The notes under the pieces: generated by a model
Told to the model about the DNA's origin: nothing
Databases searched by the model: none
What the model saw: only the letters and a program-made list of their open reading frames with translations
Shown here: piece by piece, positions 51,220 through 59,534 of the stretch
Layout of the letters: every line of letters starts with the position of its first letter
Numbering within the stretch: position 1 is the first letter of the stretch
Made by a program: the position numbers and the translations under genes
From: Siminovitchia sp047228825
GTDB lineage: Bacteria > Bacillota > Bacilli > Bacillales > Bacillaceae_C
DNA length: 64,000 nucleotides
Reading direction: 5' to 3'
Assembly (NCBI RefSeq): GCF_047228825.1
Contig: NZ_JBFEGN010000007.1
Location: 1-64,000 of the forward strand

Positions 51220-51929
51220 TGGTTCTGCCCCTCCCACTCCCTGTACTCTTTTAAGCTGATCGGTTTGAATCTGATTTTGTCGCCTGCCTGCAGCAGTGTT
51301 GGAGGATCCTGCCGGGGATGGAACAGTTCCAGCGGTGTCCTGCCGATAAGCTGCCAGCCGCCGGGCGTTTCAATCGGATAAATCCCTGTTTGCTTGCCAG
51401 CAATCCCGACGGTTCTTGGGGGAATTTTCAGCCTTGGCGTTTCCCTTCTCGGCGTAGCAATTTTTTCCGGCATGCCGCCAACGAATGGGAAGCCGGGTGC
51501 AAACCCGATCATATAAACTGTATAATCCCCATTTGAATGAATATCGATGACTTCTTCGGGGGTGAGTCCGTTACGTTCGGCGACATATGGCAAGTCAGGC
51601 CCGAACTCGCCCCCGTAACAGACGGGAATCTCGATCACCCTTTGCTCTGCCTTTTTGTTTGCGGCATAAGAAGAGAGCAATTTCTCTATTCTTCGGCAAA
51701 CGGTTTTATAAGGCGATTCGTTTTTTTTGGATAGCTTGGCAGCTTTCTGAAGGTCGTAAAAGAGTGTCACGGTTGTATAAGCCGGGACATACTCAATAAG
51801 CCAATCTTCATGCTGCCGTTCAAAAATTTGGCAGACACTTTGAACCAGACTTTGCGTCTGAAGATTTATCTCATCACCTAAATGGATCACGAGTGCGTTG
51901 TCGCCAAGCGGTTGGAGATTAAAGTTCAT
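51216..51929 (-). CDS. pxpB: 5-oxoprolinase subunit B (KipI/AHS1)
   Basis: A 237-residue PxpB: IPVCYGGEFGPDLPYVAE, NGLTPEEVIDIHSNGDYTVY, IGFAPGFPFVGGMPEKIATP (in parts) and TPGGWQLIGRTPLELF. In B. subtilis the homologue KipI also inhibits the sporulation kinase KinA, so an additional role is possible. ATG 51929 follows GGGGTG; the frame extends upstream without similarity. It is first in the pxpBCA-ycsGI unit. Confidence 0.94.
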   Translation of the reverse strand: MNFNLQPLGDNALVIHLGDEINLQTQSLVQSVCQIFERQHEDWLIEYVPAYTTVTLFYDLQKAAKLSKKNESPYKTVCRRIEKLLSSYAANKKAEQRVIEIPVCYGGEFGPDLPYVAERNGLTPEEVIDIHSNGDYTVYMIGFAPGFPFVGGMPEKIATPRRETPRLKIPPRTVGIAGKQTGIYPIETPGGWQLIGRTPLELFHPRQDPPTLLQAGDKIRFKPISLKEYREWEGQNQ

Positions 51930-52077
51930 TTTTTCACCCCATTTTTTCATATGTATCATCTTGCAGCAAGCTGGTCCGGGTGAATTTTCCGTCCGTGTAA
52001 ACGTATTTTTTTGCAATCATTCGACCAAAAGCTACAATCTTTGATAAACTATTTTAGCACGCAGGATGTAAATGTAC

Positions 52078-52118
52078 AAAAATGGGGCCTGTTTTCAAAA
52101 GCGTATAGAATGCGCCCC
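52078..52118 (-). terminator. Probable terminator of dpaL
   Basis: On the minus strand GGGGC..GCCCC encloses the last codons of dpaL and is followed by ATTTTTG. Confidence 0.5.
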
Positions 52119-53318
52119 TTTCCACACAATATCACGGTAGCGCTGTTTATCCGTATCCCCTTCAGTGTTGATTAAAAGGATCCTTGATTTCTTATCCAGC
52201 TGCAAATGTTCTTGCGCAAAGCGGGGATAAGCCATAAAAAGGTAATGCAACAGCCCCAGTGTTACAGCGCCGGATTCCCCTGAGATTATTTTTCGATCAT
52301 CCCCAACCGGGTTTCCCAATACCCTCATACCCAGGGCAGCAATGGCATCGTTGCACGAAAAGGCAGCGTACGCTGTGTTGATTAGAATACGATACGCCCT
52401 TTCATTCGGAACACCGCAGGCAAGCCCTGCCATGATCGTATCCAAATTACCTGTAACGGTTTTCATTTTCCCTGTTAAAAAAGAGCGGTAAAAGCAATCG
52501 GCCTGATCCGGTTCCACGATAATGATGGTTGGATGATCCGCTCCGTAATATTGGGCGAAATAAGCGGCAATGCCGGCAGCAAACGATCCGACCCCTGCCT
52601 GGAGAAAGATGTGTGTCGGCGGTTGTACATCATTCGTTTCTATTTCCTCAATGATCTCAAGGGCAATCGCAGCATATCCTTGCATAATCCAAAGAGGAAT
52701 GTCTTCGTATCCTTCCCATGCCGTGTCCTGGATAAGGACCCAGCCATTTTCTTCCGCCAATCTGGCGCATAATTTCACCGTTTCATCATAGTTTACATTC
52801 GTTATGCCGGCATGGGCTCCTTCCTTGCGGATCGCTGCTAATCGGGCCTTGGAGGATCCCTTCGGCATATACACAACGGACTGCTGCCCAAGTTCACGGG
52901 CTGCCCAGGCAACACCGCGCCCGTGATTGCCGTCTGTCGCCGTAATAAACGTGATGTTTCCCAGCCTTTCCTTTATCTCCGGAGAGGTCAATTTTTCAAA
53001 GGAAAGTTCTTCAACCGGTTTATCCAGCCTCTTTGCCAAGTATTGTCCGATGGCATAAATGCCGCCCATCACTTTAAAGGCGTTTAAGCCAAAGCGTTGT
53101 GATTCATCTTTTACTTGAACGGCCTCCACATTCCATTCATTGGCCAGATGATGCAACGAAACAAGGGGAGTGTTCGAATAGTTTTTATGGGATTTTTGAA
53201 ACGGCAAAACGTTGTTGATCTTTTCATAAGAAAAATGACCCAAATCCTTTAAGGCATTTTTGGGCTGGATTCGCTTATTAACTGCCCACTTTACATGCAT
53301 AAACGAATTTTCAATCAA
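52095..53318 (-). CDS. dpaL: Diaminopropionate ammonia-lyase
   Basis: A 407-residue PLP enzyme that splits 2,3-diaminopropionate into pyruvate and two ammonia. The PLP Lys is in RFGLNAFKVMGGIYA, and ITATDGNHGRGVAWAA, IFLQAGVGSFAAG and GESGAVTLG give the phosphate-binding and substrate loops of the DpaL group (distinct from threonine dehydratase). TTG 53318 has GGGGTG eight bases upstream; ATG 53300 is an alternative. It precedes the pxp operon on the same strand but a terminator separates them. Confidence 0.92.
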   Translation of the reverse strand: MIENSFMHVKWAVNKRIQPKNALKDLGHFSYEKINNVLPFQKSHKNYSNTPLVSLHHLANEWNVEAVQVKDESQRFGLNAFKVMGGIYAIGQYLAKRLDKPVEELSFEKLTSPEIKERLGNITFITATDGNHGRGVAWAARELGQQSVVYMPKGSSKARLAAIRKEGAHAGITNVNYDETVKLCARLAEENGWVLIQDTAWEGYEDIPLWIMQGYAAIALEIIEEIETNDVQPPTHIFLQAGVGSFAAGIAAYFAQYYGADHPTIIIVEPDQADCFYRSFLTGKMKTVTGNLDTIMAGLACGVPNERAYRILINTAYAAFSCNDAIAALGMRVLGNPVGDDRKIISGESGAVTLGLLHYLFMAYPRFAQEHLQLDKKSRILLINTEGDTDKQRYRDIVWKGAHSIRF

Positions 53319-53510
53319 TCTTTCATCACCCCGTTTGCAAATTGACTACCTTATTACCATAGAGGAAACAAACTGATTTTGCCAATACAACAAATAGGCT
53401 CCGTTACCCATATTATTTTAAAAAAAGTTATGAATCTGCTAAAATATGAACAAATAATGAAACATGATCATCAATCACTCTTCCAAATAGAATGAAAGAG
53501 GGAGTGCTCC

Positions 53511-54338
53511 ATGGTATTGACTTATCACGAGGATCAAGACATTAAAGCATTTTTGAAGGAAAATAGAGATCAATTTGAAAAGCGGCTTTTGGAGGAAGCA
53601 GTCAACGTTCGTGATAAAATTGACGAAATTCGCCAAATCGGAAATATTAATCTGATGGAAAATGCCCACAAACTTGTTTTATACGTTGTGGAGGGCAGAG
53701 GACAAGAGCTTGTTGCCTTTGCAAACCAGGAAGGGGAGGCCTGGGAACGATTTTCTCTTACCTTGTCTTTTAAACTTGAGTGGGTGCAGGCGATTCGCCG
53801 GACACTTTGGGCTTTTCTTCATGAATATGATTATTTGAAGGGTAAAGAAGTACATATTGACCAATTTTATGCACAGGAAAAAGAGATCAACCAAAGAATT
53901 GACCAGTTCCTCAATCGCTTCTTTATCTCCTATTCCAAATTTAAGGATGAGCTGATTGAATCACAGAGGAAAATCATGGATCACTTATCCGTTCCAATTA
54001 TCCCAATTGATGCCGCCATCAGCGTCCTTCCTTTAATCGGAAGCATCGACAGCAGGCGTTCTGCCTCCATCGTTGAAAAAGTGCTGATGGAAATCGCGAA
54101 CAAACGCATTCAAACGTTGATTATAGACTTGTTCGGAGTCGGCGACATGGAAGCGGATGTAATCGATAAATTTTTAAAATTGATTGACGGGATTGAAATG
54201 ATGGGATGCAAAGCCGTCATGACCGGCCTGCATCCGGTTGTGGCCAAGAAAATGATTGATCTGGGAGTCTCTATTGGAAACAAAGCCATTTTGAAAGGGA
54301 CACTTCAGCAGGCAATCCAAGATTATCTTTTAAAATAA
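53511..54338 (+). CDS. RsbR-family stressosome paralogue with altered phosphosites
   Basis: A 275-residue protein with an N-terminal globin-like non-haem sensor region (about 1-140) and a C-terminal STAS domain (about 160-275). The join VPIIPIDAAISVLPLIGSID matches RsbR proteins. RsbRA is phosphorylated by RsbT on Thr171 (in GTIDTER) and Thr205 (in GVPVVDT). Here these read GSIDSRR and GVGDMEA, so the first Thr is Ser and the second is Ala. ATG 53511 follows GAGGGAG. It is a lone gene away from the rsb operon. Confidence 0.87.
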   Translation: MVLTYHEDQDIKAFLKENRDQFEKRLLEEAVNVRDKIDEIRQIGNINLMENAHKLVLYVVEGRGQELVAFANQEGEAWERFSLTLSFKLEWVQAIRRTLWAFLHEYDYLKGKEVHIDQFYAQEKEINQRIDQFLNRFFISYSKFKDELIESQRKIMDHLSVPIIPIDAAISVLPLIGSIDSRRSASIVEKVLMEIANKRIQTLIIDLFGVGDMEADVIDKFLKLIDGIEMMGCKAVMTGLHPVVAKKMIDLGVSIGNKAILKGTLQQAIQDYLLK

Positions 54339-54380
54339 TGGGGATTGACAAATGAATAGCTGAAAAGGGAGGCGGTCTGA

Positions 54381-55667
54381 TTGGAACAAAAACCAACGAT
54401 ACGGGTGCTCATTGCCAGTCTGATAGGAAGTTCCATCGAGTGGTTTGATTACTTCTTGTATGGAACGGTTGCTGCTCTCGTATTCAACGATTTGTTTTTC
54501 CATGCGGATGATCCCACAGTTGGTTTATTGCTGGCATATGCATCATTCGCTTTGGCTTTCTTTATCCGCCCGATTGGCGGAATTATTTTCAGCCATATTG
54601 GAGATCGGATTGGCCGCAAAAAAACGCTCGTATTAACGTTGTCCCTTATGGGGGGAGCGACGGTATTGATGGGATTGTTGCCGACCTATTATTCTATTGG
54701 CACAATGGCTCCGGTTTTGCTTATCCTGCTTCGCCTCATTCAAGGTTTGGGCCTTGGGGGCGAATGGGGAGGCGCCCTTTTGCTTGCTGTTGAGTACGCA
54801 CCGAAAGAAAAACGCGGATTTTTTGGCAGTATTCCGCAAATGGGCGTTACGATCGGCATGCTGCTCGGAACATTGGCACTTTCACTGATGTCGCTGCTTC
54901 CGGAAAATGCTTTTATGACGTGGGGATGGAGAGTTCCTTTTATTTTAAGCGCCCTATTGGTTGTTTTCGGTTTATGGATACGTAAAGGAATTGATGAAAC
55001 GCCGTCTTTTAAGGCAGCCCAGGAGAAAGGCGAAATTGCGAGAGTGCCTTTTGTGGAAACGATGCGCACCCATTGGAAAGAAGTGTTGATCGCGATCGGG
55101 GGAAAAGTGGTGGAAACCGCACCATTCTATATTTTCTCAACATTCATCGTTTCATATGCAACAGCCAATCTCGGCTTTTCAAGAACGGTTACATTGAATG
55201 CGGTTACCATCGCGACTGTTATCACGACACTGCTGATCCCTGTTATGGGAAGGCTTTCAGATAAAGTGGGCCGGAAACCGCTTTATGTTGGCGGTACCGT
55301 GTTAATGATTTTATATGCATTTCCGTACTTTTGGCTGCTGCATCAAAATTCCAAGGTGCTGCTCATTTTGGCTACCGTTTTGGGGTTAGGCATTATTTGG
55401 GCGCCGATCACGGCCGTTCTCGGTACAATGTTTTCGGAAATTTTCAGATCAAACGTGAGATATACAGGCATATCCCTGGGTTACCAAATTGGGGCCGCTG
55501 TCGCAGGAGGAACCGCACCGCTTGTTGCTACAGCACTGCTTCGTGCATACAACAATTCGTATGTTCCCGTTGCCTTATATATCATTTTTACTTCCGTCAT
55601 TTCACTGATTGCCATTGCGGCGGTCCGTGACAGGAAGGATGAAGAATTGGATGAAAAAGCCGGATAA
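54381..55667 (+). CDS. MFS metabolite:H+ symporter (MHS family)
   Basis: A 428-residue, twelve-segment transporter of the ProP/ShiA-like group. The start SLIGSSIEWFDYFLYGTVAA, the loop 2-3 motif GDRIGRKKTLVLTL and LIQGLGLGGEWGGA are diagnostic. Substrates of the family are small organic acids, betaines or aromatic acids. TTG 54381 follows GGAGGCGG. It may work with the adjacent ornithine-cyclodeaminase-like enzyme, but the substrate is open. Confidence 0.9.
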   Translation: MEQKPTIRVLIASLIGSSIEWFDYFLYGTVAALVFNDLFFHADDPTVGLLLAYASFALAFFIRPIGGIIFSHIGDRIGRKKTLVLTLSLMGGATVLMGLLPTYYSIGTMAPVLLILLRLIQGLGLGGEWGGALLLAVEYAPKEKRGFFGSIPQMGVTIGMLLGTLALSLMSLLPENAFMTWGWRVPFILSALLVVFGLWIRKGIDETPSFKAAQEKGEIARVPFVETMRTHWKEVLIAIGGKVVETAPFYIFSTFIVSYATANLGFSRTVTLNAVTIATVITTLLIPVMGRLSDKVGRKPLYVGGTVLMILYAFPYFWLLHQNSKVLLILATVLGLGIIWAPITAVLGTMFSEIFRSNVRYTGISLGYQIGAAVAGGTAPLVATALLRAYNNSYVPVALYIIFTSVISLIAIAAVRDRKDEELDEKAG

Positions 55668-55708
55668 TCTGTTTATTTAGGAGATCGCCCATTCGGTGAT
55701 TCTTTTTT

Positions 55709-55742
55709 TACGCTTTAGGGTTACGGAACCTCCCCATTTCAA
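55709..55742 (+). promoter_or_regulatory. Leader hairpin before the ornithine cyclodeaminase-like gene
   Basis: GGAACCTCCCCATT-TC-AATGGGGAGAGGTTTC forms a long stem about 40 bases before the gene start at 55780. There is no T run, so it is not a standard terminator. Possible mRNA stabiliser or regulatory element. Confidence 0.4.
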
Positions 55743-55779
55743 TGGGGAGAGGTTTCAGAAAAGAGAGGGGAGTAAATCG

Positions 55780-56769
55780 TTGCTTATTTTGACTGAAGAA
55801 GAAGTCCGATCCATTTACTCAATGAAAGAAGCGATTGCCGACATCGAACAGGCGCTGCAATTAAATGTACAGGGCCTGGTGGAAAATCCCGAACGAACGG
55901 TAATCAACTACCCGAAAAAGCGGGCTTCCGCTTTATTTATGCCCAGTGCCATTGAACCGATCGGCATTTCCGCCGTAAAAGTTGTAACCATTTTTCCTGA
56001 TAATCCAGCCGTTGGCAAGAAAACGACACAAGGCGTCATCTTGCTGAGTGATACGGAAAACGGAGACCACTTGGCCTGCATGGATGCATCCTATTTGACA
56101 AGGCTCCGGACCGGCGCCGCAAGCGGGGCTGCCACGAAGAAGCTTGCAAAAGAAGATGCAGATTCTGTGGCGGTCATCGGCTGCGGGAGAATGGCAGAAG
56201 AGCAGCTGCAAGCTGTATTGGAAATCCGCCCGATCCAAAAGATTTTGCTTTTTAATCGGACGAAAGAGCGGGCTGAGCAATTTGCCGGACGCATTTCCGG
56301 CCTGGCGCCAACGTACAGTGGAGCTGTTCAAATTGTGAATGAGGCAGATTTCTCTGTGAGGGAAGCGGATATTGTCATTTGCAGCACCCGTTCGGAAACG
56401 CCTGTTTTTTCGGGTGAAATGCTGCGCCCCGGAACACATATTAATGGTGTCGGTTCTTACCTTCCGCATATGCAGGAAGTGGACGAAATTACATTGCAAA
56501 AATGCAGCAAGATTGTTGTCGATACAATTCATGGGGTTAAGGAGGAAGCGGGAGATTTTATCATTCCCGAAAAGAGGGGAGCGTGGGACTTCTCGATGCT
56601 GCATGGGGAGCTTGGCGAACTCGTATCGGGTTTGATTGCCGGTAGAGAGTCGGAGGATGAAATTACCTTCTTTAAATCAGTCGGCATCGCTTACTTTGAT
56701 CTTGTTGTCGCGGCCGCTGTTTTTAAAAAGGCCAAAGCATCCGGAGTTGGAACCGAAGTGAATCTATAA
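55780..56769 (+). CDS. Ornithine cyclodeaminase/mu-crystallin family dehydrogenase
   Basis: A 329-residue NAD(P)-binding enzyme: EEVRSIYSMKEAIADIEQAL, RTGAASGAATKKLA and VAVIGCGRMAEEQLQAV with ICSTRSETPVF. The family covers ornithine cyclodeaminase, alanine dehydrogenase, ketimine reductases and SbnB-like enzymes, and these cannot be told apart here. TTG 55780 follows AGAGGGGAG; the longer frame from 55696 runs through the leader hairpin. It may act on an amino acid taken up by the preceding MFS symporter. Confidence 0.87.
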   Translation: MLILTEEEVRSIYSMKEAIADIEQALQLNVQGLVENPERTVINYPKKRASALFMPSAIEPIGISAVKVVTIFPDNPAVGKKTTQGVILLSDTENGDHLACMDASYLTRLRTGAASGAATKKLAKEDADSVAVIGCGRMAEEQLQAVLEIRPIQKILLFNRTKERAEQFAGRISGLAPTYSGAVQIVNEADFSVREADIVICSTRSETPVFSGEMLRPGTHINGVGSYLPHMQEVDEITLQKCSKIVVDTIHGVKEEAGDFIIPEKRGAWDFSMLHGELGELVSGLIAGRESEDEITFFKSVGIAYFDLVVAAAVFKKAKASGVGTEVNL

Positions 56770-56807
56770 AAAATCCGGGAAATCCTGCTTAGGAAATCCC
56801 GGTTTTA
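56769..56807. terminator. Bidirectional terminator
   Basis: AAAATCCGGGAAATCCT-GCTT-AGGAAATCCCGGTTTT (arms split by a 4-base loop), between convergent genes. Confidence 0.88.
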
Positions 56808-57293
56808 TGATAAAAGCTTGTCAAAGCCGACCCGCTTGTTCAAGTAAAAGACGATAGGCATTCCGGCCAGCATGACAACAAATTCGCCCACTGCCACCGT
56901 GAACCAAGTGATCAGGAACGGAAAGCCAAGGACAAGTTTCAACTCGAGGGCAATGATAAACATGGTAAAAGTAAAGACAACTGTATTAAAAAACATCCGT
57001 GCCCAAATATTTTTAATCAACCTTCCGGAGAAAATCGTAATGAGCAGGGCGATCAACGATTGGCCCACTCCGAAAACAAGATCATAAACGCCAAGTGGCG
57101 AAAACAGCAGGTTCGTTAAAAAGACGCCGATCACAATTCCAAAAATATATTTTTTATTGAAAACAACGAGGTGGTTAAACATTTCGGACACACGAAATTG
57201 GATGTTCGTAAATCCAAAAGGCTGGATAAAAAAGGAAACGGCAATGTACAGTGCCGCCAAGATGCCGTTAACGGCCAACGTTCTTAACTTCAT
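56805..57293 (-). CDS. queT: Queuosine precursor transporter QueT
   Basis: A 162-residue membrane protein of the QueT family, substrate-specific (S) component of an ECF importer for queuosine precursors. It has about six segments, with SFFIQPFGFTNIQFRVSEMF and FSPLGVYDLVFGVGQSLIA as family blocks (in parts). ATG 57293 is eight bases after GGAGAG, whereas ATG 57299 is too close. A preQ1 riboswitch covers the ribosome site. The shared ECF energising subunits lie elsewhere. Confidence 0.9.
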   Translation of the reverse strand: MKLRTLAVNGILAALYIAVSFFIQPFGFTNIQFRVSEMFNHLVVFNKKYIFGIVIGVFLTNLLFSPLGVYDLVFGVGQSLIALLITIFSGRLIKNIWARMFFNTVVFTFTMFIIALELKLVLGFPFLITWFTVAVGEFVVMLAGMPIVFYLNKRVGFDKLLS

Positions 57294-57302
57294 AAACATC
57301 TC

Positions 57303-57356
57303 TCCTTAGTTTTGATAACGTGGGATGGTTTCGAACCACGCGGGCACAAAAGCCCG
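57303..57356 (-). ncRNA. preQ1-I riboswitch of queT
   Basis: On the minus strand CGTGG-TTCGAAACCAT-CCCACG-TTATC-AAAACTAAGGAG matches the class I preQ1 aptamer, an H-type pseudoknot whose A-rich tail merges with the ribosome site. Ligand binding should hide AAGGAG, giving translational repression. A small CGGGC..GCCCG hairpin lies immediately upstream at 57341-57356. Confidence 0.88.
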
Positions 57357-57461
57357 AATCTTTATAGTAACGCCGTACATATACTTCCGTCAACCAAGAA
57401 AGCTTGACCGGCTTATTCGTGGGAAAAACAGCGCTTTTGCGTTAAAATTTTTGCCCAACAA

Positions 57462-57493
57462 AAAACAGGATGCCTGATCAGGCATTCCTGTTA
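57462..57493 (-). terminator. Terminator of the small gene at 57491
   Basis: AACAGGAATGCCTGATCAGG-CATCCTGTT on the minus strand, then TTTTTTG. Confidence 0.8.
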
Positions 57494-57706
57494 TTTATCA
57501 AGTGAATCACCGCGCATGTATTGTTCGAATTCTTTCATGTCTTTATTTTTCGTATTGGCCAGATGCATTGGATTGGGCGGGTCTTCATCGTGAGTGATGA
57601 CGCCCATTGTCGGGTTTTGCAATCCGGGATCATTAATGATGTTTTCGGATGTTCCGTCAATATGTGCAGTTGTTTGGGATCCGACATTTTCAGTTTTTCT
57701 CGGCAT
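57491..57706 (-). CDS. Small hydrophilic protein, unknown
   Basis: A 71-residue protein: MPRKTENVGSQTTAHIDGTS, then ENIINDPGLQNPTMGVITHD and NPMHLANTKNKDMKEFEQYM. ATG 57706 lies nine bases after AAAGGAG. It is polar with no membrane segment or Cys, resembling small Bacillus spore- or stress-associated proteins, but I cannot place it in a family. It has its own terminator. Confidence 0.65.
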   Translation of the reverse strand: MPRKTENVGSQTTAHIDGTSENIINDPGLQNPTMGVITHDEDPPNPMHLANTKNKDMKEFEQYMRGDSLDK

Positions 57707-57846
57707 TGTGTTCAACTCCTTTATCTTTTATGATGGGAAAAAGGAACGTAAATATACATATGTAGATAAATAGGAAAGTTCCTGAAGAAATTATTTGCAG
57801 CCTATGCTACACTAAAGGAAAAAAGCAGCCGAGAAAAGGAGATACT

Positions 57847-58989
57847 ATGGTAAAGACGGTTTTATTCGATGTGGATGGCGTTTTATTGAGCGAAGAGCGG
57901 TATTTTGACATGTCTGCCCTCACGGTGTGGGAAGTGCTGAACAGCAGCAAATACTTGGGCCTTGCTCCAGAATCATTTAAAACAAAGCTGACTGACCAGG
58001 AAATAGGTCAGATTCGCAACGAGGTATTTGTACATGACCGCGTCTTGAAATTTATGAAAGGGTGCGGAATCAATGCAAACTGGGACATGATATATTTGGC
58101 AGCCGCTTATCAGTTGATTCATCTGTTGGAACAGGTAAAGGATGAATTGGAGGATCGAATAAAAGGATGGTTCACAAATGAGATCAATCGTCAGGTTTTA
58201 CTAGAAATTGGAAATGCTCTAAAAGGAAAAAAAGTTAAGCTTGACTATCCCAAATTTCTTGATGATTTCCAAGCGGCCGAACCTTCCAAATTGGGGTTAT
58301 TAAAGCACTTGGATGCATTGGCGAAAGAAAAGTTCGATGTGGAAACGAATATGTTTGGGAAAGCGGACGAGTTATGGTCCACGTGTGAGCATGCTTCCCA
58401 AGAGTGGTATGTGGGGGACAAGTTTATCTTTCAATCGACCGGCAGGCCTTCTGTACAAACCGGAAAAACCGGCTTTATGTCTGATGAGAAGGTGCTTGCT
58501 CCGAAAGAGGATATTGCCGCGCTGTTTGAAACATTAAACGAACATGGCATAAGGATCGGGATTGGAACCGGGCGGCCGGAACTGGAAACCATAGAACCAT
58601 TTAAAGCTTTGGAGTGGTTAAAGCATTTTGATGTAAATCATATCGTTACGGCGGATGACGTGTTGAAGGCCGAACGGGAAAACAGTACACGGGCTCTTTC
58701 CAAGCCGCATCCATTTACGTATATTTTGGCTCTCTCCGGAAAAACAAAAACCACGGAAGAATGTCTTGCTGAAAAACTTCCAATCGAAAACGCAAAAGAC
58801 ACGTTGATTGTCGGCGATTCACTCGCTGATTTGCTGGCGGCAAGGAAAATGGGCTGTTTATTTGCGGCTGTTTTGACAGGGCTGTCGGGGCAGGATGCGC
58901 GGCCGGAGTTTGAAGAACATGACGCTGACTATATTTTGGACAATGTCCTTGATGTAAAAGATATTGTGCTGTCTCTTGTAAAAGAATAG
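57847..58989 (+). CDS. HAD-superfamily hydrolase with large cap
   Basis: A 380-residue HAD hydrolase with motif I FDVDGVLLSEER, motif II GIGTGRPELETIE, a motif III Lys in SKPHPFTY and motif IV VGDSLADLLAARKMG. About 210 residues lie between motifs I and II, much longer than the usual C1 cap of about 80-130; this insert is mostly helical (about residues 25-215). The nucleophile Asp and second Asp are both present, so it should be active, probably on a phosphate ester. Start ATG 57847 follows AAAAGGAG. Substrate unknown. Confidence 0.85.
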   Translation: MVKTVLFDVDGVLLSEERYFDMSALTVWEVLNSSKYLGLAPESFKTKLTDQEIGQIRNEVFVHDRVLKFMKGCGINANWDMIYLAAAYQLIHLLEQVKDELEDRIKGWFTNEINRQVLLEIGNALKGKKVKLDYPKFLDDFQAAEPSKLGLLKHLDALAKEKFDVETNMFGKADELWSTCEHASQEWYVGDKFIFQSTGRPSVQTGKTGFMSDEKVLAPKEDIAALFETLNEHGIRIGIGTGRPELETIEPFKALEWLKHFDVNHIVTADDVLKAERENSTRALSKPHPFTYILALSGKTKTTEECLAEKLPIENAKDTLIVGDSLADLLAARKMGCLFAAVLTGLSGQDARPEFEEHDADYILDNVLDVKDIVLSLVKE

Positions 58990-58991
58990 GC

Positions 58992-59032
58992 CATAAAAAG
59001 CACCGGGAAAAATCTCCCGATGCTTTTTTTAA
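58992..59032 (+). terminator. Terminator after the HAD gene
   Basis: AAAAAGCACCGGGA-AAAATC-TCCCGATGCTTTTTTT. Confidence 0.85.
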
Positions 59033-59127
59033 AAGTGAAAAGTATAAAATTTGCTCTTTCGCAAATTTAGACCAATCGGGCTTCTGACCTCTGACTTCCC
59101 AAGAAAGACGCGCTAACGTTTTTCTTA

Positions 59128-59534
59128 ACTTTTAAAGAAAGTATAAGTTTTTTTAGGGTTTAACATTTTGAACAAAGCCCTTAGTTGTCTAGCTCCAGCG
59201 CCTATCGACTAGCAGACTTCCCGCCTAATGTGCTCCTGCGGCGTAGCTTATTCGAGGATGTTACCCTCACCTCGTCGCAAAGCTGCAGGATGCCAATTCA
59301 AAGAAGCAGCTTTCCTACGATAAGTCAACATCGGCTCCGACGCACAGGATGTGCTAGTGCAGGCGAAGCGACAGGACAAGGAAAGCTTCGACAGCATCAG
59401 CATCGCACGAAGGAAAAGCGAAGCTTTTTCGAGGACGTCGCTGCTTGAGCCTGCCTTCGTCGCCGTGTTTCCTTTATCTCGTCGGAGGCACTCCAGTCTG
59501 TACGTCGATGGGCAAGGCGCTTGCGCTTTTCTTA
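59128..59534. repeat. Interspersed repeat, copy 2 (407 bp, ends at the serA stop)
   Basis: It matches copy 1 (411-878) from ACTTTTAAAGAAAGTATAAG to GCGCTTGCGCTTTTCTTA, lacks the 58-base insert of copy 1, and has no intron. It differs most at about 59225-59275. Its last TTA is the complement of the serA stop codon TAA. The 95 bases before it (59033-59127) contain no gene. Confidence 0.85.
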
